A DNA stretch of 64,000 nt from Dethiobacter alkaliphilus (lineage in GTDB: Bacteria; Bacillota; Dethiobacteria; DTU022; UBA8154), in the NCBI GenBank assembly GCA_016841605.1, contig JAENYV010000007.1, positions 124,001 through 188,000 on the forward strand, given 5' to 3'. The notes under the pieces are model-generated. The model had not been told where the DNA came from. It did not search any database and saw only the letters and a list, made by a program, of their open reading frames with translations. Position numbers and translations under genes: made by a program. Below are positions 9,275 through 15,564 of this stretch, in pieces (the first letter of the stretch is position 1; each line of letters starts with the position of its first letter).

Positions 9275-9303
9275 AAGAAAGGAAAGGGGGTGGCCTTTCG
9301 TAT

Positions 9304-9834
9304 ATGGGCAGAAAAAAAATCTGGTTTTTGAGTATTATACTGGTGGGCTTAGTAACATATTTTTTCGTAACCGGTCTCGAAAAAGAGATGAGCCGCATAG
9401 AGATCGTCCCTGATGAAGATATGCTTAAGCCGATGCTGGCTGCGGATCTGACTGATGATCCGTCTCAATGGAAATTTGACGATGCTCACGCTTTCTTTGT
9501 TGAATACCGCCTGGAAAGGGATAGGATAAGAGCGCAGGAACTGGAAATGTTAAATGAAGTAATCAACAACCCGCAGGTTGGAGAAGAGCCCCGGAGGCAA
9601 GCTGAAAAGCAAATCCTTAACCTGGTGGACCTGATGGAAAAAGAACTGACCGTGGAGAATATCATCAAAGCCCAGGGCTACTCCGATGCCCTGCTGTTCA
9701 GCGGAAAAGGCATTACAACAGTCATGATCTATGCGGAAAGTCTTTCTGAGAGCGACTTTTTGCGCATTGCCGACACAGTATCGGCGATTACCGGTGTCTC
9801 CAGGGAAGATGTCCAGGTAATTCAGCATAAATGA
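9304..9834 (+). CDS. spoIIIAH: Stage III sporulation protein AH
   Basis: A 176-residue protein, last gene of the spoIIIA operon. It has an N-terminal transmembrane helix (IWFLSIILVGLVTYFFVTG) and then an extracytoplasmic YscJ/FliF-like ring domain that contacts SpoIIQ in the forespore membrane. The C-terminal segment SDFLRIADTVSAITGVSREDVQVI is typical of the ring fold. Start is ATG 9304. All eight spoIIIA genes are present, in standard order and without interruption. Confidence 0.94.
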   Translation: MGRKKIWFLSIILVGLVTYFFVTGLEKEMSRIEIVPDEDMLKPMLAADLTDDPSQWKFDDAHAFFVEYRLERDRIRAQELEMLNEVINNPQVGEEPRRQAEKQILNLVDLMEKELTVENIIKAQGYSDALLFSGKGITTVMIYAESLSESDFLRIADTVSAITGVSREDVQVIQHK

Positions 9835-9869
9835 AATGAGCAAAAATGAGCAAAATAAGCCGCAGTAAT

Positions 9870-9898
9870 TTGAAGATTTAAGTATTATATGTTATAAT
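9870..9898 (+). promoter_or_regulatory. Sigma-A promoter for the asp23-nusB-xseAB-ispA run
   Basis: TTGAAG (9870-9875), 17-base spacer, TATAAT (9893-9898). This is the clearest vegetative promoter between spoIIIAH and asp23, about 110 bases before the asp23 start codon. Confidence 0.75.
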
Positions 9899-10009
9899 GA
9901 TCCAAACTGATCCAAAGCGCCAATTTACCTTGATTTACCGCAGAAACGAACGTTATTAACAGAAAGGTTGTTTTAGGTTTTAATAATCCTTTTTTGGGAG
10001 GGATAATAG

Positions 10010-10399
10010 ATGGAAGAAGGACGTACTCTTTCTTCAGAACTGGGAGCAATTCGTATCGCAGATGAAGTGGTTTCTATTGTCGCAGGACTTGCAGCAACGG
10101 AAATAGATGGAGTTGCCAGTATGAGCGGGGGAATTGCCGGCGGAATTGCAGAAGCCCTTGGAAAAAAGAATTTTTCCAAAGGGGTAAAGGTAGATGTCGG
10201 TGATGAAGAGGCGGCTGTTGAGTTGTTTTTAATTGTCCGTTATGGAGCCCGCATTCCTGATGTGGCATGGGCGGTACAGGAAAATGTGAAAAAAGCGATT
10301 GAAAGCATGACCGGGTTGCAGGTTATACGGGTAAATGTACATGTACAGGGTGTTACCTTTCCACAACAGTCAAAAACGGAAGAGGATGGTCTTAAGTAA
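10010..10399 (+). CDS. Asp23/Gls24 family envelope stress protein
   Basis: A 129-residue Asp23 (alkaline shock protein 23) family protein. Seen features are the starting GAIRIADEVVSIVAGLAATEIDGVASM block, a Gly-rich linker (GGIAGGIAEALG) and the second half VAWAVQENVKKAIESMTGLQVIRVNVHVQGV. Family members form membrane-associated assemblies tethered by AmaP and respond to cell-wall or alkaline stress. The amaP homologue is two features downstream, which supports the role. Start ATG 10010 follows TTGGGAGGG. Confidence 0.92.
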   Translation: MEEGRTLSSELGAIRIADEVVSIVAGLAATEIDGVASMSGGIAGGIAEALGKKNFSKGVKVDVGDEEAAVELFLIVRYGARIPDVAWAVQENVKKAIESMTGLQVIRVNVHVQGVTFPQQSKTEEDGLK

Positions 10400-10407
10400 A
10401 TGTTTGA

Positions 10408-10443
10408 AACCTAGCCTCCCGTTGTTTGACGGGAGGCTAGGTT
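10408..10443. repeat. 15-bp perfect inverted repeat between asp23 and amaP
   Basis: Arms AACCTAGCCTCCCGT (10408-10422) and ACGGGAGGCTAGGTT (10429-10443) with a six-base loop, all 15 pairs Watson-Crick. The following bases are not a T run, so it is not a standard terminator. It may be a transcript-processing or stabilising stem that sets the asp23/amaP ratio, or a partial terminator. Confidence 0.85.
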
Positions 10444-10471
10444 CGCTTCCTGGAAAGGAGACCTAAACTGG

Positions 10472-11017
10472 ATGGGGTTGGCAAAAAAGATCCTTTTTAC
10501 TTTTCTTGGTGCCTGTATCCTGCTTGGGGGACTGTGCTTGATTTTTTTATCCCTGGGGCTCTTTCCCAAAATCGGGTTGGATAATTACAGATTTTTTTGG
10601 CTGGAGGGAAACTTTAATTACACAGCCCTTGGCTTTTTAATTTTAATTGTGGGGGTGTTGTTAATCGCTTTCTTTTCTCCGGGTGGTAAAAGGAAGGAAA
10701 CGGGAAGTATAGTAAGTTTTAACGAATTGGGAGAAGTTCGCGTTTCTTTTCGGGCTATTGAGAATATGGTTTTGACTGCTTCACGTAAAGTTAAGGGAAT
10801 TCGTGAAGTCAGCACTCGCATTGACTCAACGGAACAGGGTCTGGTGATCTATTTACGAATTAAACCGATTCCCGACCTTCCTCTTCCTGCTCTGATTCGC
10901 GAACTCCAGGAAACAGTCAGGAATTATGTTCAGGAAATTAGCGGCAGCGGCGTTGCCGAGGTAAAGGTCCTGGTAGAAAATATCTCCCAGGAAAAAAACC
11001 AGAAAAATCTCCATTAA
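10472..11017 (+). CDS. amaP: Alkaline shock response membrane anchor AmaP
   Basis: A 181-residue protein with two N-terminal transmembrane helices (about residues 8-30 and 48-68) and a cytoplasmic Asp23-like domain (SFRAIENMVLTASRKVKGIREVSTRID...). It anchors Asp23 proteins to the membrane. It sits immediately between the asp23 and DUF2273 genes, the standard arrangement. Start ATG 10472 with GGAAAGGAGA upstream. Confidence 0.9.
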   Translation: MGLAKKILFTFLGACILLGGLCLIFLSLGLFPKIGLDNYRFFWLEGNFNYTALGFLILIVGVLLIAFFSPGGKRKETGSIVSFNELGEVRVSFRAIENMVLTASRKVKGIREVSTRIDSTEQGLVIYLRIKPIPDLPLPALIRELQETVRNYVQEISGSGVAEVKVLVENISQEKNQKNLH

Positions 11018-11024
11018 GGTGGGA

Positions 11025-11255
11025 ATGGAGTTGAACGACAATTTTATTATCTTTGTCCAAGAAAACTGGAGAAAATTACTGGGAGGTCTGCTGGGGTTAC
11101 TGGTTGCCGTTATTTTTGTCCTTTTTGGATTTTGGAAAGGGCTCTTTATTATTTTTTGTATTCTGGCAGGCATCTTTGCAGGAAGTATGATCGAAAAAAG
11201 CGAGGGTCTGCGAAATTTTTTCAACCGGCTTTGGTACGGTCAAAACCGGTTTTAG
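11025..11255 (+). CDS. DUF2273 family small membrane protein
   Basis: A 76-residue protein with two hydrophobic helices (KLLGGLLGLLVAVIFVLFGF and FIIFCILAGIFAGSM), typical of the DUF2273 proteins that accompany AmaP/Asp23. The exact role is unknown; it is probably a membrane partner of that complex. ATG 11025 is favoured over GTG 11019 because AAGGTGG is the ribosome binding site. It begins 7 bases after amaP. Confidence 0.85.
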   Translation: MELNDNFIIFVQENWRKLLGGLLGLLVAVIFVLFGFWKGLFIIFCILAGIFAGSMIEKSEGLRNFFNRLWYGQNRF

Positions 11256-11256
11256 T

Positions 11257-11288
11257 AACCACCTGCCTGCAAGGTGGTTTTACTTTTT
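11257..11288 (+). terminator. Intrinsic terminator between DUF2273 gene and nusB
   Basis: AACCACCT (11257-11264) / AGGTGGTT (11272-11279), seven-base loop, followed by TTACTTTTT. It is probably a leaky or conditional stop, because the gene run continues on the same strand with only 58 bp between genes. Confidence 0.7.
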
Positions 11289-11312
11289 ATAGAAGAAAGG
11301 AAGTCAAAAAGC

Positions 11313-11738
11313 TTGAAAAGAAAGCAGGTCAGGGAACAGGCCTTTAAAACACTATTTATGATTGACATGGGGAAAAATAATCCCGAAAAAGCTCTTTTTT
11401 ATACTTTGGACAACTCTATCTTTTCTGCCGGGGAAAGACTGTTTCTTAAAGAATTGGTTCTGGGCACCCTGGAAAAATTATCCGAGCTGGATGATCTGTT
11501 ATCCCGGTATTTAATTAACTGGGAAGTAGAGCGCTTGGCCGCTCCGGTGAGAACCATTCTCCGTATGGCCCTATTCGAGCTGTTGTTTTCGGAGGAGATA
11601 CCCGCGGCAGTAACAATTAATGAAGCAATAGAACTGACCAAAAGTTATCAGGATGAAGAAGCAGCACGATTTGTAAACGGAGTTCTGGACAGAATTCGTT
11701 TGTCAAATTTAAATTCAGAAGGGGTTTCCGACTCCTGA
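11313..11738 (+). CDS. nusB: Transcription antitermination factor NusB
   Basis: An all-helical 141-residue NusB, which with NusE (S10) binds boxA RNA in rRNA antitermination. The start RKQVREQAFKTLFMIDM and the LINWEVERLAAPVRTILRMALFE and AVTINEAIELTKSY blocks are diagnostic. The TTG at 11313 is the start: it follows GAAAGGAAG and gives the normal family N-terminus, while upstream codons only add residues from the terminator region. Confidence 0.95.
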   Translation: MKRKQVREQAFKTLFMIDMGKNNPEKALFYTLDNSIFSAGERLFLKELVLGTLEKLSELDDLLSRYLINWEVERLAAPVRTILRMALFELLFSEEIPAAVTINEAIELTKSYQDEEAARFVNGVLDRIRLSNLNSEGVSDS

Positions 11739-11820
11739 AAAGCAGGTTATTTCTTCCACAAATTTTTCTATTCAGCAGGATAATGGACCGATCAAAGAGA
11801 ATTAACAGAATTAAACTTAG

Positions 11821-11907
11821 AGGGGTAAAGGAGGTTTTGTCGTATCGGTGTCAATTACTAAAGCTCTGTTGCTTGATAATTTAATTGAGGCCGCAAAAAA
11901 TTCATGA
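11821..11907 (+). pseudogene. folD: Relic of folD (C-terminal tail only)
   Basis: This frame is open for 28 codons ending at the TGA that overlaps the xseA start codon. It reads ...KGGFVVSVSITKALLLDNLIEAAKNS (shown in part), which resembles the last residues of FolD proteins (PGGVGPMT.AMLL.NT.EAA). Stops lie immediately upstream (TAG 11818, TAA 11812). The order nusB-folD-xseA is common in Firmicutes, so position and sequence agree. The GTG at 11848 could still start a 19-codon peptide coupled to xseA. The relic interpretation rests on a short match and is an inference. Confidence 0.5.
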
Positions 11908-13151
11908 ATAACAGGGGCGTTTTATCGGTTTCACAGTTAAACCGCTATTTAAAATCTCTTTTGCTAAGCGATCCTATCCTGCAAGGTATTTGTATAATCG
12001 GGGAAATTTCCAATTATAAGTTGCACAAACCATCGGGGCACATGTATTTTACTCTTAAAGAAAATGAGAGTATACTTCGTTGTGTTTTTTTTCGCAGTAA
12101 GAATGCGGATCTAAAATTTTTACCCGGGGAAGGGATGAAAGTCCTCGCCCGGGGAAGTATCTCTTTATACGAACGCAGTGGCTATTATCAGCTTTATATT
12201 GATAGATTGGAACCTGAGGGGCTGGGAACGCTTTTCCTGGCTTTTGAACAGCTTAAAGAAAAATTGCGTCTTCAAGGGCTTTTTGCTCCGGAACACAAGA
12301 AACCATTACCATTTATTCCAAGAAGAATAGGGCTGATCACATCACCATCAGGAGCTGCTGTCCAAGATTTTTTGAACACACTTTTCAGAAGATTCCCATG
12401 CATAAATATTGTTTTCTCTCCGGTCGCGGTACAGGGAAATGAAGCAGCTTTCCAGATCATAACAGCCTTGAACCGGATGCAGGATCTTCCGGACCTTGAT
12501 GTTATTGTCATTACCAGGGGCGGGGGATCCATTGAGGAGCTTTGGCCGTTTAATAATGAGAAACTTGCTCTGGCAATTTTTCAATCAAAAATTCCGGTAA
12601 TAAGCGCGATAGGACATGAAACCGATTTTACTATCGCTGATTTTGTGGCTGATCTTCGGTCCGCCACACCAACAGCTGCAGCCGAACAGGTTGCCCCGGA
12701 ATTGCGAGAACTTCTTCAGGAATTGCAGAATAAAAAGAAACAACTCATGAAGCTCTGGATTCAGTACTGCCGACGGCACCGCTTGAACCTGGAAAGATTT
12801 TCCGGGAATGTTTTAAGAAAGGTCCCCCGTGATAAAATTAATCAGGGCTATCAGCGAATTGACGACATGGAAAGGCTTTTTAACCGGCTCTTTAATATGC
12901 AGTTAAAATTAAAAAATAGCCGCCTGGAACATTTAAAAGAAAAACTTGAAGCGCTAAATCCTTTAAAAGTGATGGAACGGGGTTTTGTTTTCGTTTTAGA
13001 TAAGGACAAGAAACTAATAAGCGGAGTTGACCGGCTAGAAGTGGATAAAGAAATAGATATAATTTTTAAAAATGGAGAAGCCGGGTGCATGATAAAAAAT
13101 CTTCGGGACAAGCATATCTTACTCCCCGAAAAGAAGGATGAAAATGCATAA
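11904..13151 (+). CDS. xseA: Exodeoxyribonuclease VII large subunit
   Basis: A 415-residue XseA. The N-terminal OB domain (LLSDPILQGICIIGEISNYKLH...HMYFTLKE) is followed by the catalytic domain (RRIGLITSPSGAAVQDF, ITRGGGSIEELWPFN, SAIGHETDFTIADFVADLRSATPTAAAE) and a long coiled-coil C-terminal region. With XseB it degrades single-stranded DNA processively. The ATG overlaps the stop of the folD relic (ATGA); a normal ribosome binding site is weak, so coupling is possible. Confidence 0.96.
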   Translation: MNNRGVLSVSQLNRYLKSLLLSDPILQGICIIGEISNYKLHKPSGHMYFTLKENESILRCVFFRSKNADLKFLPGEGMKVLARGSISLYERSGYYQLYIDRLEPEGLGTLFLAFEQLKEKLRLQGLFAPEHKKPLPFIPRRIGLITSPSGAAVQDFLNTLFRRFPCINIVFSPVAVQGNEAAFQIITALNRMQDLPDLDVIVITRGGGSIEELWPFNNEKLALAIFQSKIPVISAIGHETDFTIADFVADLRSATPTAAAEQVAPELRELLQELQNKKKQLMKLWIQYCRRHRLNLERFSGNVLRKVPRDKINQGYQRIDDMERLFNRLFNMQLKLKNSRLEHLKEKLEALNPLKVMERGFVFVLDKDKKLISGVDRLEVDKEIDIIFKNGEAGCMIKNLRDKHILLPEKKDENA

Positions 13152-13392
13152 AAGGACAGATAAAATAGAAAAGCTAACTTTTGAAGAAGCTTTAGAAAAG
13201 CTGGAGAGTATTATCAATAAAATGGAAAGGGAAGAGTTGCCCCTGGAAAAATCTTTAGAAAATTTCCAGGAAGGTATGGAATTGCATTTGCACTGTCGCA
13301 AACTGCTGACAGAAGCGGAATTTCGGATTGAAAAGCTCTTACAAAACGGTGAACTGGAAGAATACACCGACCTCCGGAGGGAGGAAAGATGA
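13144..13392 (+). CDS. xseB: Exodeoxyribonuclease VII small subunit
   Basis: An 82-residue helical subunit that winds around XseA. The block LTFEEALEKLESIINKMEREELPLEKSLENFQEGMEL (positions about 10-46) is diagnostic. It overlaps xseA by 8 bases and ispA by 4. ATG 13144 is chosen because AAGAAGG precedes it by six bases; ATG 13138 is too close to that site. Confidence 0.95.
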   Translation: MHKRTDKIEKLTFEEALEKLESIINKMEREELPLEKSLENFQEGMELHLHCRKLLTEAEFRIEKLLQNGELEEYTDLRREER

Positions 13393-14309
13393 TTCTGGAT
13401 ATCTTGCATGAAAAAATCCATTTAATAAATCAAGCCCTTGATTATTATCTTCCGGGAGAGGAAGAATATCCTCAGAGCATTAACCGGGCAATGCGTTACA
13501 GCATCTTCGCCGGTGGAAAACGTATACGTCCGCTCCTAATCCTTTTAGTCGGCGATCTTTTTAGCTCACCACAAGAAAAGGGTATTCTCCCTGCCTGTGC
13601 CATGGAAATGATTCATACCTATTCCCTGATCCACGATGACCTTCCGGCTATGGACGATGATGATTACAGGCGAGGCCGTCTTACTTCCCATAAGGTCTTT
13701 GGAGAAGCAATCGCTATTCTGGCAGGAGACGCCCTTTTAACCCTGGCCCTGGAAATTCTCTCACGTGAAGATAATAACAATGATGACTGCCATTATCTTT
13801 CTGTATATACAAAAACAGTGAGTGCCGAAGTCAGGTTAAAAATCATTGCAGAGCTTTCCAAAGCTGCAGGTGTGCGGGGGATGATCGGCGGACAGGTCGT
13901 AGATCTTGAATCTGAAGGAAAGAGTATCTCGTCTCAAACGATAGACTATATTAATTCACACAAGACAGGAGCACTTCTGGTTTCCTGCTTTCGAACGGGA
14001 GTATTCTTAGGAGGCGGAGATAAGGATGATTTAGAACGTCTTACCGCCTGTGCTTCCGTTATCGGCAGCGCATTTCAAATTGTCGATGACCTGCTGGATT
14101 TGGAAGGAAATAAAGTAAAAATGGGAAAGGACCTGGGAGCGGATATAAAATTAAATAAAGCAACCTATCTGTCCCGCTTTGGCTTGCAAGAGGCGAAGGA
14201 GCTTCGCGATCAAAAATTTCAGCAAGCGATCAAACTCCTGGATTACTACGGGGAGCAAGCGATGCTTCTACAGAAGCTCGTTCAGTTCATGCTTTACAGG
14301 GATTATTAA
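13389..14309 (+). CDS. ispA: Farnesyl/geranylgeranyl diphosphate synthase
   Basis: A trans-polyprenyl diphosphate synthase of 306 residues that condenses isopentenyl diphosphate with allylic primers. Both Asp-rich motifs are present: HDDLPAMDDDDYRRG (first, about residues 78-92) and IVDDLLD (second, about 232-238). The early GGKRIRPLL block is also seen. It overlaps xseB by 4 bases (ATGA). The product length cannot be fixed from sequence alone, but the IspA family usually makes C15. It feeds the same pathway as dxs downstream. Confidence 0.95.
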   Translation: MILDILHEKIHLINQALDYYLPGEEEYPQSINRAMRYSIFAGGKRIRPLLILLVGDLFSSPQEKGILPACAMEMIHTYSLIHDDLPAMDDDDYRRGRLTSHKVFGEAIAILAGDALLTLALEILSREDNNNDDCHYLSVYTKTVSAEVRLKIIAELSKAAGVRGMIGGQVVDLESEGKSISSQTIDYINSHKTGALLVSCFRTGVFLGGGDKDDLERLTACASVIGSAFQIVDDLLDLEGNKVKMGKDLGADIKLNKATYLSRFGLQEAKELRDQKFQQAIKLLDYYGEQAMLLQKLVQFMLYRDY

Positions 14310-14322
14310 AAATCCTGCAATC

Positions 14323-14351
14323 TTGAGTTCGAAGAATTGATATGTTATAAT
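14323..14351 (+). promoter_or_regulatory. Sigma-A promoter for OLE RNA
   Basis: TTGAGT (14323-14328), exactly 17 bases, then TATAAT (14346-14351). It begins 13 bp after the ispA stop and predicts a transcript start near 14358, three bases before the first strand of the OLE closing helix. Confidence 0.8.
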
Positions 14352-14357
14352 CAAGTA

Positions 14358-14928
14358 AAGACACAGGTGGTGCAGTATCCTAGTTGGCACATCGCTCTGG
14401 AGGGCGGGGCTAAAAATCCGCTTAAGGGCACATCGATGAAGTTCCTTGTGCCGGCTGCCGAAGCCCAGTCGGGGGTTGGTGCTGGGAGTTAAGAAGGATG
14501 GGGCGATCTACAAAGGCATGTAGGCGTTGACCCTGCCTTCGTGGAGACCTAAGTACGTGGCGTATTACCGTACGGTAAAAGGTTACGGCTTAGAGATAGA
14601 ACCTGTGTGCGGCAGACGCTGTGCACAGTGTAGCCTGCCTTGAGTGGTTTTCGGGGGAGAAAGGCAAAGTCCTTGGGAAACCAAAACTGCAAAAGAGGCT
14701 AAAGAGCGAAAAAGTGCTATGGAGGAAATCTCCTAGGCTGTTCCCACCGGAGGGAGACTCTGCGGGGATTAAAGTGTGGACTTAGTGGTAATCCAGCCCT
14801 GTTGATGGCAACACTGCAGAGATGGCCTTAAAAGGAAACTGCCGGGTTGGTGACGACCAGGCGGTCATTTGGGAAAACCTGCTGGACCTGAAGCCGCAAA
14901 GTTTACCCATAGAGTTGCCACCTGTGTT
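14358..14928 (+). ncRNA. ole: OLE RNA (ornate, large, extremophilic)
   Basis: A non-coding stretch of about 570 bases, relatively G-rich and full of local inverted repeats, between ispA and a small four-helix membrane protein followed by dxs. That is the known OLE locus order in alkaliphilic and anaerobic Firmicutes (isoprenoid operon with xseA/xseB/ispA upstream). Its ends pair perfectly: ACACAGGTGG (14361-14370) with CCACCTGTGT (14918-14927). Internal stems include GGCAC/GTGCC near 14428-14452 and GGCAG/CTGCC near 14611-14640. No long open frame covers it. OLE RNAs form membrane-associated complexes with OapA and have been linked in published work to tolerance of alcohols, cold and Mg2+ stress. 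The identification rests on size, synteny, partner gene and closing helix; a covariance-model search would settle it. Confidence 0.9.
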
Positions 14929-14956
14929 CTTGATACGTATATGAGGTGGCTTTTTT
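14917..14956 (+). promoter_or_regulatory. Terminator-like hairpin holding the oapA ribosome binding site
   Basis: GCCACCT (14917-14923) can pair with AGGTGGC (14944-14950), which is followed by six T (14951-14956). The 3' arm contains GAGGTGG, the ribosome binding site for the TTG start at 14955. The 5' arm is the same strand that closes OLE RNA, so OLE helix and hairpin exclude each other. Confidence 0.65.
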
Positions 14957-15560
14957 GCCCAAAGAAAAACCAACAAGGCAAAAAAAAAGAACGGCTTGGT
15001 TTTTTTTCGTCGGTTGTTGGACTTTTTTTTTAGCTATTTTTTTTACCCTGGTAACACGTTTTTTATTGCAAAGTTTCCGGTCGATTATTCTTTCCTTTTT
15101 TCTTCTTTTACTTATTATTGCTATTGGAATTGTCTTTGATATTATCGGTACAGCGGTAACCGCTGCCAGCGAAAAACCCTTTCATGCAAAGGCTGCCAAA
15201 AAAATTTTTGGTGCTAAAATGGGCATTTATCTGGTTCGAAATGCGGATCGTGTCGCGAGTTTTTGTAACGATGTCGTGGGTGACATTTCCGGTATCGTAA
15301 GTGGTATCGTGGCTGCAGTGATTATTATTAACATTACACTTGCCAAGCCCTACTTAAACGAAATAGCAATGAGTATTTTGCTGGCCGGCCTGGTTTCTGC
15401 TCTGACAGTTGGGGGAAAAGCCGTTGGGAAAACCCTGGCTATTAATAAACCGACCGATATTGTCTTTCTTTTTGCGAGATTGCTGACAACCTTTGAAAAT
15501 ATTATTTATCGCAAGAAAAAGGGTAAACCCAAAATTAGATCTTCTCAAGAAAAGCGGTGA
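14955..15560 (+). CDS. oapA: OLE-associated membrane protein OapA
   Basis: A 201-residue integral membrane protein directly downstream of OLE RNA. A very basic N-terminus (PKEKPTRQKKR) is followed by about four hydrophobic segments: two near residues 14-65, and two around 110-160. The pattern CNDVVGDIS (D at about 106 and 110) contains the DX3D motif known for OapA. OapA binds OLE RNA and places it at the membrane. TTG 14955 is the chosen start because GAGGTGG sits 5-6 bases upstream; GTG 14946 lies inside that site. The protein ends 4 bases before the dxs start, so the two are translationally close. Confidence 0.88.
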   Translation: MPKEKPTRQKKRTAWFFFVGCWTFFLAIFFTLVTRFLLQSFRSIILSFFLLLLIIAIGIVFDIIGTAVTAASEKPFHAKAAKKIFGAKMGIYLVRNADRVASFCNDVVGDISGIVSGIVAAVIIINITLAKPYLNEIAMSILLAGLVSALTVGGKAVGKTLAINKPTDIVFLFARLLTTFENIIYRKKKGKPKIRSSQEKR

Positions 15561-15564
15561 TCCT

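Noticed and set aside
11848-11907. A 19-codon leader peptide (GTG start) coupled to xseA
   Set aside because: Possible, but the ribosome binding site is too far away and the peptide resembles the FolD tail in a place where folD is expected; recorded as relic instead.
14358-14928. Group I/II intron, tmRNA or riboswitch in the ispA-oapA gap
   Set aside because: No intron-encoded protein, no tRNA-like ends or tag codons, and far longer than known riboswitches; OLE fits size and neighbours.
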